NCBI GenBank assembly: GCA_002682825.1
Contig: NOKP01000020.1
Location: 558,001-622,000, forward strand
DNA: 64,000 nucleotides
Reading direction: 5' to 3'
DNA from: Neonectria sp. B-13
Taxonomy: Eukaryota > Ascomycota > Sordariomycetes > Hypocreales > Nectriaceae
Of this stretch, positions 21,806 through 33,638 are shown one piece after another; position 1 is the stretch's first letter; the number at the start of each line of letters is the position of its first letter. Made by a program: the position numbers and the translations under genes. Under the pieces are notes generated by a model. That model had not been told where the DNA came from, made no database searches, and worked only from the letters and a program-made list of their open reading frames with translations.

Positions 21806-24614
21806 TTACCTTATATCTGCGCTCGATGCCCCGATGAGTACCTGGAAGACACCCTCCTCGGCGATCCACCCGGGAACCGCCTCGTCGTAGTACCCCACCG
21901 CGTACTTATCCAGGGTGATGGTGATGTGTCTCGTCTCGTCCGCATCGAGGAACACTTTCTCAAATGCCACGAGCTCCTTCTCCGGCCGCGGCAGCCGGCT
22001 CTTCTCGTCGTGGATGTAGACCTGGACGATTTCGGCGCCGGCGCGGGATCCGATGTTGGACACGGCCAGGGTGATCTTGATGGCGCCGTCGGCCGTGAGT
22101 ATGCGCGTTGACATCTCGGGGCGGCCGTATTCGAAAGTCGTGTAGGAGAGACCGTGGCCGAAGGGGAAGAGCGGCGCGATCTTGGCGTGGTCGTAGTGTT
22201 TGTAGCCGACGTACAGGCCCTCGCCGTACAGGACCTTTTGGTTCTCGCCGGGCCAGTTGTGCCAGGCCGGGGTGTGCTCGATACGTCTGGGAAACGTGGA
22301 CTTTTGGGTGAATGATTAGTGTCTATCTTCAACGAGGTTTGCGTCATAGGACAACTCACTGGCAACTTTCCGCTTGGGTTCTGAATTCCGTACAGGACAT
22401 CGGCGATGGCGTTGCCGGCCTCTTGGCCCTGATACCACCCCTGGATGATGACGGGGACCTGGTCGGCCCAGGGCATATGAACCGGACTACCTGACTGGTT
22501 GATGACAATGGTGCGAGGGTTCGCTCTGACAACCGCTTCAATGAGCCGGTCCTGGCTCCCGTCAACGGGGAGGTCCATTGTCTGGCGGTCGTAGCCCTCC
22601 GACTCCCACTCGGCATCGACGCCGACCATAACAACCGCCACGTCCGCGGCCTGGGCGATTTCGACGGCCTCCTGGATGTAGTCGACCTGGTCCTGCTCTT
22701 TGAAGCCGATGCGACAGCCGCCGTACTTGTGCGTGATGCCGAACTGCTTCTGCTTCGAGAAGGGGCGTAGCTCGTTGGTCATCTCGATCTTGAGCTCCAC
22801 CGCCTTGCCTGCCTGCATATCGACCTCGACGAGGTAGTCGATCGAGCCGTCGAACATGGCCTCGCCCTCCTCCGTCCAGTCCCAGAGATCGAGGACCAGC
22901 TTTCCGTCGACATAGAGCTTCCCTGGGCCCACGCTCATGAAGCTGATGGTGTGCTTGCCCGTTGTCGATGGCGTCAGGTACGTCGTCGCAATGGCAGACC
23001 ACTCGGGCCCAACTTGGCTGAGAGGTGCCGAGTCCCACAGGAAGAGGTCGGTGTTGGTCCTTCGCTGAACGACGACCGGGTTGCCCTGGAATTGGTCGCC
23101 AGCATACCAGTCGATGTTGACGCCGGGCTTGCCAGACTTCTCGGTGCAGTATTTGGACGCAACGGGGAGCCACTTGTGAATGTGACAGCCTTGTGCGAAG
23201 ACGACATCCTTCTCGGCGACCTTTCGGATGCTCTCGAGAGGGATGGTGTTGTAGTAAGGGTTGAGGCTCGCGCTGCCGCCGCCGCCTGCGATGGCGCGGT
23301 TGGCGTTTGGTCCAATGACGGCGACCTTGGTAGTTTTAGGGCAGAGAGGGAGGATGCTATCGTCGTTCTTGAGAAGTGTCAGACCCTCGTGGCCTGCTGC
23401 TCGTATGAGGTTTCTTGTCTCCTCCCGATTGTCCATTCGCTCAGGAGCCTCAGACGACATGTCACCCCCCTTAAGACGCTCTATTAGGGTCAGTACGTTC
23501 TCAGCAGCTTTGTTTATGTCCTCCATGTCGATCTTTCCTTCGTTCGCGGCAGTGATGAGCTTTTCAAGACGCCATTTTGAGGAGTATGGGAATTCAATAT
23601 CGCACCCAGCTTGAACGGATTCGACAATGGAGTTGGTGCCTCCCCAGTCAGAAACAACGGTGCTATGCGATGTTAGTAAGAGTGGCCGTCATGTCTAAAG
23701 AGAGTCAGTGCTAACCCGTCGTAGCCCCATTCGCCGCGCAGAATATCTTTGAGAGTGTGCGTGTTCATATCGCAGTGGACGCCATTCAGGAGGTTGTACG
23801 AAGTCATGAGAGCCCATGGGTTTGCCTCCCGAATAGCAATCTCGAAAGGACGTAGATACAGCTCGCGCAGCGGTCGTTCCGTGATAAGCGAGTCTATTGT
23901 CAGTCTATGCGTTTCCTGCTCGTTTCCAACGAAATCTAGTTGATCTTCAGCGTCTTTGAAAGCCTCAAGTTCTGACACTGTAACTCACGCTTGATGGTCG
24001 CGGCCACTCCTTTATCCTGAAGCCCCTTGATGTACTGCGCGGCCAACTTGCCAGTGAGCAGAGGGTCTTCGGAGAAAGACTCAAAGTTTCGGCCGCCGAG
24101 GGGGTGACGGTGCATGCAGACGGTCGGGGCGAGAAGCATTTCGGCCGACCTCGCTCGAGCCTCGGCAGCTAGATGTTGACCAACTTCATAGAGGATCTTC
24201 TTGTTCCACGTAGCTGCTAAGGAGATGCCGCAAGGAAATAGGGCCGCCTACAATGTTCAACATGACAGCCGGAAGGAAAGAACAACAGAACAAACCTTGG
24301 TGCCACCCACAAAGACGCCGCCACGAGCGCCATTTGGACCGTCAGTAGTCTTGATGGCTGGAATGTCCTTTTCGGGAATTGCTTTCGTCCTCCAAAAGTC
24401 GGCAGCAGTGAGTAAAGAGACCTAAGAGAAGAGGTCAGAAGAGATTCCCGCACGAAGCCAATAGTGGGCCAACAACCTTCTCCTTTAAGGTCAACTTTGC
24501 CAACTTCTCTTTGGCTGCCGATCGAGTGTTCTTGAGGAGTTGGATCTTCTGTTGAGGGCTGGATGGTGGAGAGTATTCCGTGTCAGGGGTCGAGGGAGTG
24601 TTTGAGTCGTTCAT
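21806..24614 (-). CDS. GH3 beta-glucosidase with PA14 domain, intracellular
   Basis: Six exons on the minus strand: 24614-24477, 24421-24296, 24247-23989, 23935-23716, 23662-22360 and 22300-21806, total 846 residues. The first exon gives a non-hydrophobic N-terminus (MNDSNTPSTPDTEYSPPSSP), so there is no secretion signal. The GH3 N-terminal barrel follows: IKTTDGPNGARG, FPCGISLAATWN, RHPLGGRNFESFSEDP, the hydrolase lysine in ATIKHFVGNEQE, and VVSDWGG with the catalytic nucleophile at Asp 253. A PA14 carbohydrate-related domain is inserted at about residues 405-555. The alpha/beta sandwich includes EWESEGYDR and the GWYQGQEAGNAIADVLYG region. A fibronectin-III-like domain closes the protein (FPFGHGLSYTTFEY onward). 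Family role: release of glucose from beta-glucosides. This PA14-containing, signal-less subgroup is common in fungi and is thought to act on cellobiose-like or aryl glycosides inside the cell. The exact substrate cannot be read. One donor (GTTGTT after exon 1) is weak. Confidence 0.92.
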
Positions 24615-27050
24615 ATTGAGAGTATTAAGAACCAGGTGATCTTGTTAAGTGGTTCAACTAAGATCACAGTGTTAGTTGATCCCTGGAATGAGCTGGTCCA
24701 AATTATATGATGTGCTTACAGTTCTTCAGTCTCATCTGGGTTCGTGGAGACAGTGGACAGTGTCGGCGTACGGTGGACGAAGGAGGATAAAGAGGATCCA
24801 AGATGAGGAAGCAACGAGATCAATATTGTCCAGACTTGGTCTAGATTGCAAGAAGCTTATGCACTTCACCAGTTAAATGGCGTGTGAATGCAATATAGGC
24901 TGGGCTGGTACGGGGAGGCAGGTTGGAATAAGGGCACCAAGGACGCACAGGTGACAGCGACTAACTTATACGGGCAACCAGGCTCTGGGAATGGGAGAGT
25001 CTGAGGCGCAAAGCATCGGTATATGACCATGTCATCCGTTAATTAGCCGCATGGAAACAAACTCGTGCGTCTCTCGGAAGGGGTTGGCTAGTGAGAAAGC
25101 CCGAGTTCCAGCACTGGTTTGGAAGACTTCCACGCTCGCCGAAGCTGGGGTGGGTGCAGTAGCGGGCATGCAACGGCATACCGAAGCCATACATGATCCA
25201 TGCTCCCAAGCGGCAGCCTCGGGACCCGCCTCCATGAAGGCCTGAAGGGGAAATGGACGGAGGGACGAAGGTGAGAGGCTGAGGGAGAGAGCTAGGTTGG
25301 CAGGGGCCTCCGGGATACCGCCGGCGAGCAGACGCGGAGGAGACAATGGGGAGTCTAGATTGCAGGGGAGTGACGGACGTCGGGTTAGGATGTGGGAAAA
25401 ATGCAACTCTTTGCAGGGCGTTGGACGAACTAGCGTGTTTCGATGATATAACGACATCGGTATGTACGGACCGTGTCAGCGGTAGTCGCCCCTCCAGCGG
25501 ACAATCCCGTACGGTAGGAGATCATCTGACGGGGAAGGTTGAAGCCTGTAGGGCACTGGAAGCACCGAGGCCAATTGCTGGAATGTGGTGCGAGGAGGAC
25601 AACTGGATAAGGCGACAGGGCATGCAGATGATCAGCGCAAGGACTGTGCATCGCTAATAAGTTGGCCGATCAGAGTCTAGAGGTGGCGACCATGCAAGGT
25701 CGATTGATGACCCGACAGTTGTCCAGCAGCGAGTCCAGCAGGTTGCCACGTTGCACTGCGGCCGGGCAAAGGCTATAGGCCGAGATGTCTCGACAGTGTC
25801 AAGCAGGGCAGGTTGCAGGTAATACCGTTGAATGGCGATTGGGTTCTGGCGTTGACGAGACAGAAGGTGAAGCCTTTCCCACAATACTTCGGCTCAAAAG
25901 ACCGAAGTGTTGACGGCGGCACCGATGGGCTGGGAATGAGGCGCAGGCCCTAGGGCAATGGATGGGATAAGTGAGATTCATGGCTGATGATCCGTCGTAT
26001 TCATTGTGAAGTCTCAAAAGCAGTGCCAAGTGGCAGACATTCGATCATATGCAAGCCGCAAAAGAAGGTGTGCGGTGTCTCGGGCCGGGTTCCCTCTGGC
26101 TCGGCGGCGCAACCGGGACGAGCGAGAGCCGCCAGCCGTTATCCCCGGGAGGTTCGGCCCCGCGCCGTTGGGGAGATATCATGGGAGTGCTGCAGCGATA
26201 AGTAGTGTACTTTGCAGTGTATTTTGTACCTCGCTTCGGCATGGTTCGACCCAGCGTAACGGAAACCGGCGGAGTTGTTGGAGTAAGCATCGTTGGGCTA
26301 TGCCAATGGAAGACAGCATAAGCACCCTGGCTATATAAGCGATGGTCTAAGTTCTTCCGATGGAGCCAACTGAAATGATGTCGGGTAGGCAGCTCAGTGG
26401 GGAGACCCGCAATCAAGGAACGAAGGAAGGCACATTTCAGTGTTCACGGCCGAGCATCTTCCCCACGAAATGGAAAATGGTCGCTGGTGCCTCGATGCTT
26501 AGGCCTCAAACACAAGGACAAACACCAAGGAACCGAAAGTATTGGGAAAATTGCTTGGCCTCTTTGGAACATCTCATTGCAACTCGAACCATTTTCCACA
26601 ACATTTCCCTGCAGCCCCGTCGCCGATCATGTTTGTGTGCAACTCTGGGTCCCGATTGTCGATTGTCGACTGTCGGCCGGTTCGCGATGTCCAGTTGCAC
26701 GTCCTAGTGCCATGCCGTTGCCCACCGAGATCCGTGCTGGGAGAGCAAACAAACACGAAGCTAAATCTTCCCGGCCGGCCAACTCTGGTCCTTTCACCAA
26801 CACCTCTACCAGTCACCTATGACCTATCGTCTACCGAAGCCTGATGGACGCAGAACATTGACCGTTGTGCATCGCAATCGCCCGCTCCAGATCCTATTTC
26901 CCGAACCCCTGCGCTGACGCTGGCTGGCGGCCACGCCTGTCTCAGGTCAATCACGACACAGCTGCAGCCTTCGCTCGCAGCCAGCCCATATTGTTGGTGG
27001 CGCCTTTGGCCTCTGGCCTTTCTTTGGCTCGCCTCGTTGGCTGCTGTGTC
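24615..27050. other. 2.4 kb divergent intergenic region, no gene seen
   Basis: This holds the divergent promoters of the GH3 gene and the DUF202 gene. Several 60-140-codon frames are open on both strands but none has protein-like conservation, plausible splice structure or a domain. Confidence 0.45.
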
Positions 27051-28336
27051 ATGCATTTCCTGGCCCGGCCTCGTTCCAATTCGGCAATCTCGCTCCACGA
27101 GCTTGACGCCCAGTCGCGCCCTCGTGTTAATCACCGCTCAATCTCATCCAGCACATCCAGCAGCGGAAGTGATGGACCGCCGTCCCAAGACCAGGGCTCC
27201 GGCCAGAACCAGGACCAGGACCAGGACCAGGACCGAGGCCGAGACCATGACGACGGGCGCGGGCACCACCACAACTCTTCGGAGCCACGTGGAGCGGGGA
27301 CCGCCGGCACGGCGGGCTCTGAACCCGGCGACGCATCCGAGACGCCGCCGCCTTGGCAGGAGAGCCCTGTCTCCCGCCTGGCTACGTTTTGGGGATCCCA
27401 TGTTAGCTGCGAAGTGGACTTTGACGCTTGCCGCGATCATCTAGGTACGCATTTGACTTTCATCTTTGTTATTGTTTAGGTGCTCTCGTCCTTCACATGC
27501 TGCATTGCCTGGTCTATTATTAGGCAACGGGCTCCCTGCCGAGCGGCAAGTCCCATCGAAACCGAAAGTCCTTAAACTTTGGCCTATTTGGATGCTTCGT
27601 TACATGCGTTCACGAGCTTCCTCCACATATCTCGACAGGCTTCTCCTGTATCTGATTGAATTTCGGTAAGCTGCTCCCGCACCTACTTGATGTGGCATGT
27701 TGCACTCGCAGCTTGTACCTCCGAGCTGGATTGTTGCTTCTTGCATCCATGGCACGCCATCGACGTGACTGGTGATGCCAAATCAATGCCAAGTTTAAGG
27801 TCTACTTGCAATATAGCTGAGCACAACTACTAAGGTCTTGCAGCATTATTGGTTACCTTACTTGATTGTTCTTGTCTGTCTTTGGTGGAAAATTCTCGTC
27901 ATAATATTACCGTTGCTAATCTGAATACCTGCCTGTAGCAATTGAGCGAACCTTTCTTGGCTATCTGAGGACCTCGATGATGCTGTCCATGCTCGGCACA
28001 GCTGTTGCACAACTTTTCAAAATTACGACTGACGACTCAGGCTTTGGTTACACCCAGGTTGGAAAGCCAATGGCAACTGCGTGCTTTGGATTTTCCATCG
28101 GAACGATACTCCTAGGAGCAATACGCAGTTGGAGGCACCAAAGTACCCTGATTCGTGGGAAAGCATTGACTGGTGGTTTTGAGGTTCATGTTCTCGGTAT
28201 TGGGACTTGCCTGGTATGTTCGTTCTTGTTTCGAAAGGAAGCGCTCTAACATCTTCAGCTTCTCGCTGCCTTTTTCGGGTTTATGATTGCGATTGACGCC
28301 GTCAAAGCGACGTCTCCCGATGCTTCAGTGACTTGA
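27051..28336 (+). CDS. DUF202 (YidH-type) membrane protein
   Basis: Three exons (27051-27444, 27939-28213, 28259-28336) encode 248 residues. The N-terminal half is polar and low-complexity, with a Gln-Asp repeat (QDQDQDQDQDR) and Ser/Gly/Glu-rich stretches. It ends FDACRDHLAIERTFLGYLRTS, the entry motif of fungal DUF202 proteins (ERTFLxxLRTS). Three transmembrane helices follow: LSMLGTAVAQLF, FGFSIGTILLGAI and LLAAFFGFMIAI. In fungi the same domain forms the membrane part of vacuolar transporter chaperone (VTC) subunits, but this protein has no SPX or polyphosphate-polymerase part. Function is unknown; a vacuolar or other inner membrane is likely. The first intron is long (494 nt) with a clear branch site TGCTAAT near its end. 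An earlier in-frame ATG exists at no good context; I chose 27051 because protein-like sequence begins there. Confidence 0.85.
27194..27240 (+). repeat. imperfect ACCAGG-type repeat coding for Gln-Asp
   Basis: A short hexanucleotide-like tandem (CAGGAC units) inside exon 1 of the DUF202 gene, encoding alternating Gln and Asp. Likely length-polymorphic. Confidence 0.6.
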
Positions 28337-29009
28337 GGGACATGCGTTAAACAGCACCAACAAAGGAAGTCTCAAAAGCCCATTCGTGATGAAATATGCC
28401 GCATGCTAGCTTTCAATGGAGCGTCTAGTGGAAAGGCCGTCTACCCCCGCCTTGCTACAACCCACTGGGGAGTGTCTGACATACTCAAGGTCGGGACCTC
28501 AAAGAGCCTTGCATCTTGTAGGATACTGAGCACATGGATTTGAGACGACATTTGTCAAGCTCTCCACGCCGCGGATCGACGTACAAGGAATCAGCCACTT
28601 AGAACTGATGTTGAGAAATCCACTACTCACACACGGTACACTGGCCGGCTTGGGAGGATGCAAAAATGACACTCGGAGAAGCGCCACACCCAGTGCCCTG
28701 TCTTTAGCGTCTAAGGCTCTGGAAGGCCACTTCTGTTCTTGTTGACCACGAAAGCTCGACAGAATCAGTGCCACTGACATGGATATCTCAAAGGTGAGTA
28801 GCAGGTCGAGCATGTATATCTATACACCGAAGCAGGAGGAGAACCGGAGGATATGATACAGAGATACCCCAAACTTCAACGGAAACTCGAATAAAAATTA
28901 TGCACGAGGGAATCGTCACGGGTTCCTTTTGCACTCCGCATCTCTTCGTCCTCTTGACCTCATCCTAACCTCCTTTAGATTCGCCTTAGAACTCATAGCT
29001 GACCTGTCC
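28337..29009. other. convergent 3' region
   Basis: This lies between the DUF202 gene and a disordered-protein gene that end toward each other. No coding sequence is seen. Confidence 0.45.
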
Positions 29010-29918
29010 TTAGCTCTGTTGCATTGTTAATGAATTGCGAAGGATAGTCCACGAAGTGGAGACGTACCTCACTACCGACAACTTGGTCGTTTCGTCCTCA
29101 TCCTCATTTCCTGCTTCGATTGGTCCGCAATGCCGTTTGGCTGGTGGGTCGGCCGACAAAGATAGATCCGATGTACCTGAGTCAGGGCTCTTTGGGAAAG
29201 TGTTCCAAGCCGACTGCTTTGATTCGGGGGTGATACCGACAAGATTGGACATTCTCTCAAAGTTGTTCTGAGGATTGGTAGCTTTGGGCGATGTGATCTC
29301 ATCCTCAATGCGACGCCCTTTTCCAGTATTCTTCTGACGTGTGGTTGGGCCAGACGTTGCGGCCAGGTCGGGGCCAACATTGTCAACAACTTGCCAACTC
29401 GAGCTATCAGACAAGCCTGACGGTGCGTTCTTCGGGGACAGGTTTTGAGTATTGAAAGCCGATTCACCTGGTGCTACAGCTCGCAGACCCATCATCCGCA
29501 TCTCATATTTGTCCTCGTCTTGCAAGTACACGTCTAACCGGTTTGTTACGGACGGCGTTGAAGGAAGACTCGGCTCGGAGGGAAGTCGCGGACATCCATC
29601 TTCTGGGCTGGGCTCGCGGAGCTTGCTCGTGGAATGCAGCTCCTCGGGTTCCAAGAGAAGAAGAGGAGACTTGGCCGAGTTATACAGAGCCTGGGTGAGG
29701 TCGCCGTCAGAGAGTCGATGGGCGTGATGGAACAGCCTGCCGGCGGGTCAGCGTCTCTGGTCAGCCTCGAGGGATGAGGGAGTATTCACGTACTTGTCCT
29801 TGGAAGCTGTGGTGGCGTCGTCGAGGCTGATGCTGCTACCACGCCTGGATGGCTCACTGGAGCTGGTGGGCCGGGGCGGCGATGGGCGGGAGGAGTCAAT
29901 GCCTTGGAGACAGTCCAT
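29010..29918 (-). CDS. hypothetical Ser/Pro-rich protein
   Basis: Two exons (29918-29794 and 29736-29010) joined by a 57-nt GT-AG intron give about 283 residues beginning MDCLQGIDSSRPSPPRPTSS. The early part after the intron looks structured and conserved in type (FHHAHRLSDGDLTQALYNSA, then SPLLLLEPEELHS). The rest is Ser/Pro/Asn-rich and probably disordered. No membrane helix or signal peptide is seen, and the family is not recognised. The C-terminus is uncertain: the frame runs to a TAA at 29010, but a GTACGT donor-like site lies close to the end, and another frame there also looks protein-like. The last 20 residues may therefore be wrong. Confidence 0.6.
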
Positions 29919-31681
29919 GATGAATGAAGTATGGGGGTTTTCGTAAGGGAGATGCACAAAGGTATTGTTCCTGTTGGGAACAAGGCTGGGACAAAGAACT
30001 TGACTTAAGGAAACAGGACTCGGAACACACACGATCTCATCTCTCAGAAGACGTTGACTTAGGCCCGAAGGTCAAACCCGACAGAGAGGAACCGGACCTC
30101 TATATACATTGTGCAGACAAGCCAAACGCCATCTTGGGCCCGACGGTCTGGTCCAGCACGCAGATCAGGGATGCGCACCACCACCTCAAACGTGTTCCTG
30201 CCTTCTCGACGACCATCATCTCCCTGTCCCGCAGCCGCCAAAAGAAGGCAACCAAGCCATGGCCCATGCAGCGCAGAACCCAGCCGTCCGGGCCATGCAA
30301 CCCCAGCCCGGCGCCGTCGAACGGGCCTTGGCAGGCGATATGGGCCAATGGACGGCTGCCAACGGCACTGGTTGACGATGTGAGGGGCCGGTGTGCTGGG
30401 CTGGGGAGTGGGGTTTTGCGGCTCACAGGCGTGGTTCGCCAGGGCACCCAGACCGCCGGGTTGGAAGGAGGACTGGGAGGGATGTACGGGCACATGTAGC
30501 AGATGTTGGGGAGCGGGTTGCAGTTGTGGTTTGCGGACGTGGAATTCAAGACATTTCTGGCGAGTCGAGGCTTGTTCAGCAGCGGCCAGGACAGAAGTAG
30601 CAAGTGTGTCGTTCAAGCTGCTCTGTTCTTCCCTTCACGCCCGGATCCTCACTCTGCAGCGGGGGGGAAGAGGAATCGGCGAGGGGTCAATCGGTGATAG
30701 GCACTGCTACACCCGACACGCAGACTGCAGAGTGGCATCCAACAGCGTCACGTCCGAAGGCCTGGTTAGCCCCCGGCCGGCGGGGCAGGGGGGTCGTGTT
30801 CCCGGAGCCGTGTCGTTGGGAATTTGTTTAGGAGGATGCGGTTGGATCTGGATTCGGATCGGAGCTTGAGGGTGGGATCATGACTCGGGTTGCTGATCGA
30901 GGCGCTCTACTGCCGTATGTGCCTTGACTTATCTCGCGCAGCAACAACACGAATTCGACTCTTCACAGCTCACAACGTCTCATCACCTCCCCGACATACC
31001 ATTTTCAGGTTCCAAAGATCCTCCACCAGCAACTCTCCCAACGCCCAACGCCCAACAGCCACACCACGCCGTTGCATGCCCTCCTCTCCCCATCCATCGC
31101 ATCACCCGCTGCCATAAATCAGGCTGCGAGCCCCCCTACCAAGCCACCTCTTTGCTTTTTCCTCGCGCCGTGACTGTGCCCCTTAACCGGGGCCGCACCC
31201 TGTCAACAACGGGGCGGTGGAACAAGAAAAAGAGAAACGTATCGACCGGAGGCGGTGCGCCTCGTGAATAACAGTGGAAACTGTCTCATCAAGGGAAGCA
31301 AGATTATATGTCCGCACGAGACATCGTCTCAGCGTGTCAGCCTGCCACAGGGATGAGCCTCCATTCGCTGCAGGAAGCAAGATGGGTGATACGTTGATAC
31401 GGCAAAGATGATGTTGTGCCCGTGGCAATTTACGCTCGCAAGCGGGTTCGCATTGCTATGAGGCAAGCTTACCTAATGCAGTGTATTGCAGCATAGGTAC
31501 AGTCTCTCGCCCCCAAAACAACTCCCAAGATGCCAAGTTATAGTGTTGAATCCCCATTCCAATGCCCATCGAACAATATATATAAAATTATATAAAAACG
31601 CCGGTAATGCCAACGCTATTGAATCTATTTCATGCCATATCTGACAGAGGATGCTATCCCCATCTTTATCGCTTCAATGTC
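29919..31681. other. intergenic, no gene supported
   Basis: Open frames at 30.06-30.87 kb overlap on both strands and are Pro/Arg/Gly/Trp-rich, the signature of GC-rich non-coding DNA. AT-rich ATATATA-type sequence at about 31577-31605 lies in the ERO1 3' flank. Confidence 0.45.
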
Positions 31682-33638
31682 TCACAGCTCATCCCGATTC
31701 AAATCCGGTAGCTGGAACTTCCACCATCTGGGCGTAACAGGTACGCCCAACCAGAACTGGTACAGGCGAATGAACTCAGACCTGGCCATGTTCCAGCTGC
31801 GAAAGGCGAGACGTTAGTATTGAGAACTCGGCTTGGGACGGGAACCACCATGTTGTGGGAAACTTACATTGTCTTGGGACCCCGGACCCAGCCCTTGAGG
31901 ATCAGCTTGATGGCAATTCGGAACCGGGCCATCTCATGGTTAAAGCGGTCGCTGGCCGTGTCGCTGGGAGGCCCCTCCCTTTGAAGTCTGATGAATTCGA
32001 CTAGGTCGGGGTCATGTTCCTCGAGCTCCTGCGCCTTAGCCGCAGCAGCCATCTCCTCGGCGTCCTGTTCCGCGGCAATCTTGTCCTCCATAAGACGGCG
32101 GAACTGGCCAATGGCGTACATGGAGCTGCTGATGCGGGCGTAAGTGTTGAAGAGGGCGACAAGCTCGGTGCGCTTGAGGACGGGGATGTCGTCGCTGTTG
32201 TTGTCGAGCTCGAAGAGGACCTTGAGAGCGGTACCGTAACCGGCCGTCTGGAGCTTGCCCCAGAGGCGGCACTTGTCGCAACCCACGCAGTCCATCAGGC
32301 GGCTGACGTTACGGAAGCGGTTGCGGAAGTCCTCCTTTAGTGAGGGACCCTCACCGTTGACAAACATGAGGCTCTCGTCAAAGATCTGGGGCACGCTGGC
32401 GGCTTGCTCAGTCACCTTTAGGACCTTGGCGCGGGTCTCAGCGTCACCCTGAGCATCACCGGTGCAAAAGGTGTACTCCTCTCCCTTGAGGTACTGGCCC
32501 AGCTTGGCGATGGCGCGAGTGAGCAGGGCATAGTTGAAGTAGATGTTGCTGATGCGGTCGGGGAACTTGTGGAGGCGGAACTCGTAGCAGGCCAGGTTGG
32601 GCTGCCACTCGCCGGTGGTCTGGTTGAGAAAGTCCCAGCACAGATGGGAGCTGATGCTGGCGTGCATTCCCGACACGACGCGGTAGAAGACGCGCTTCTC
32701 GAGGCACTCGTCGTCGACTTCGAAGCCCGTGTTGGCGACGAAGGGGGTGTTGGGCTTCTCAATGCGCTGCTGCTCGAGCTGGGCCTGGCGGCCGGCGGTA
32801 TCGAGAACATGCTTGAAGTCCTGGGCGGCAGGGCCGGGCTGCCACTGGGATACACCGAGGTTGGCCGAGTGGGGAAAGGAGCTCTTCTGGAAGCAGTTCT
32901 CCCGGTACATGGCATCCCAGACCTGTCTGGCGCCGTCGCCGGCGTAGCCTGTGAAACGTTCCGGATTGCGGGTGAGGCTGACATAGTCTCCCTTGGAGCC
33001 AGCGCTTTCGTCGTCGGGGACACAGTAGTCCCGCTCGTCGCACTCGTCGTCGTACTCGAAGACACAGCTCTCACCAACGTCTTCGCCTAGCTTGCCCTGG
33101 AGTGGGCGTTCCGGGTTCTCATAGCGGGCCTTCTTCCCAGGATGCTGGGCACGGGGCCCCTCGAGCTTGCTAAGCTCGTGGGCGCGCCAGACCTCGGGGA
33201 TGTCCTCCTCGCTGTCGAGCGTCTCGACGGCGCAGCCAATGTTGCCGCACATGCCATTTTCGTCGTTCCAAAAGGGACATTGCTTGTGGAAGAGGTTCAA
33301 TCGGTAGTGGGAGAAGAAGTCGGTGTTGCGGGTGAGGTCGTCGATGGCGGGCTTGATGCGGCTGTTGAGCTTCTCGAGGGTGGCGTACGAAGCACAGGCA
33401 TCGTCGACGATGGCCTTGGGAGAGATCTGAGCAGGTCAATGTTAGCTGGGATTACGCAGAGGGAGCAGTGCGACGACATGCGACACAGAAGACTGAGGAC
33501 AGCAACGCGCCGAGGGTCCGACGGGTGCATGAGGATGAGGCGACGTACCGGGCAATTCTCGGTGTCACTGACACAGGATCCAGGAGCGGCCCAGAGCGCA
33601 AAGACGGAGAGATAGAAGAGTCTGCTGGCAGACTTCAT
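31682..33638 (-). CDS. ERO1: endoplasmic reticulum oxidoreductin 1
   Basis: Flavin-dependent thiol oxidase of the ER lumen that re-oxidises protein disulfide isomerase. Exons: 33638-33549, 33426-31868 and 31796-31682, total 587 residues. The N-terminus MKSASRLFYLSVFALWAAPGSC is a signal peptide. The shuttle cysteines are the C-x4-C in MCGNIGC (about residues 90 and 95). The active-site motif CVGCDKC lies at about 410-416, with the catalytic pair predicted at 413 and 416. FAD-binding features include the SxHLCWDFL region and NIYFNYALLTRAI. The last exon adds WNMARSEFIRLYQFWLGVP and a short basic/aromatic end; if the last intron is retained, translation stops at once. Intact and of normal fungal length. 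Confidence 0.96.

Noticed and set aside
26865..27050. Upstream in-frame extension of the DUF202 protein
   Set aside because: The extra 62 residues are not protein-like and the ATG context is poor; the downstream ATG at 27051 is preferred, though not proven.
30059..30616. Overlapping open frames on both strands, up to 185 codons
   Set aside because: Long frames on both strands at once with Pro/Arg/Gly/Trp bias and no domain indicate GC-rich non-coding DNA.
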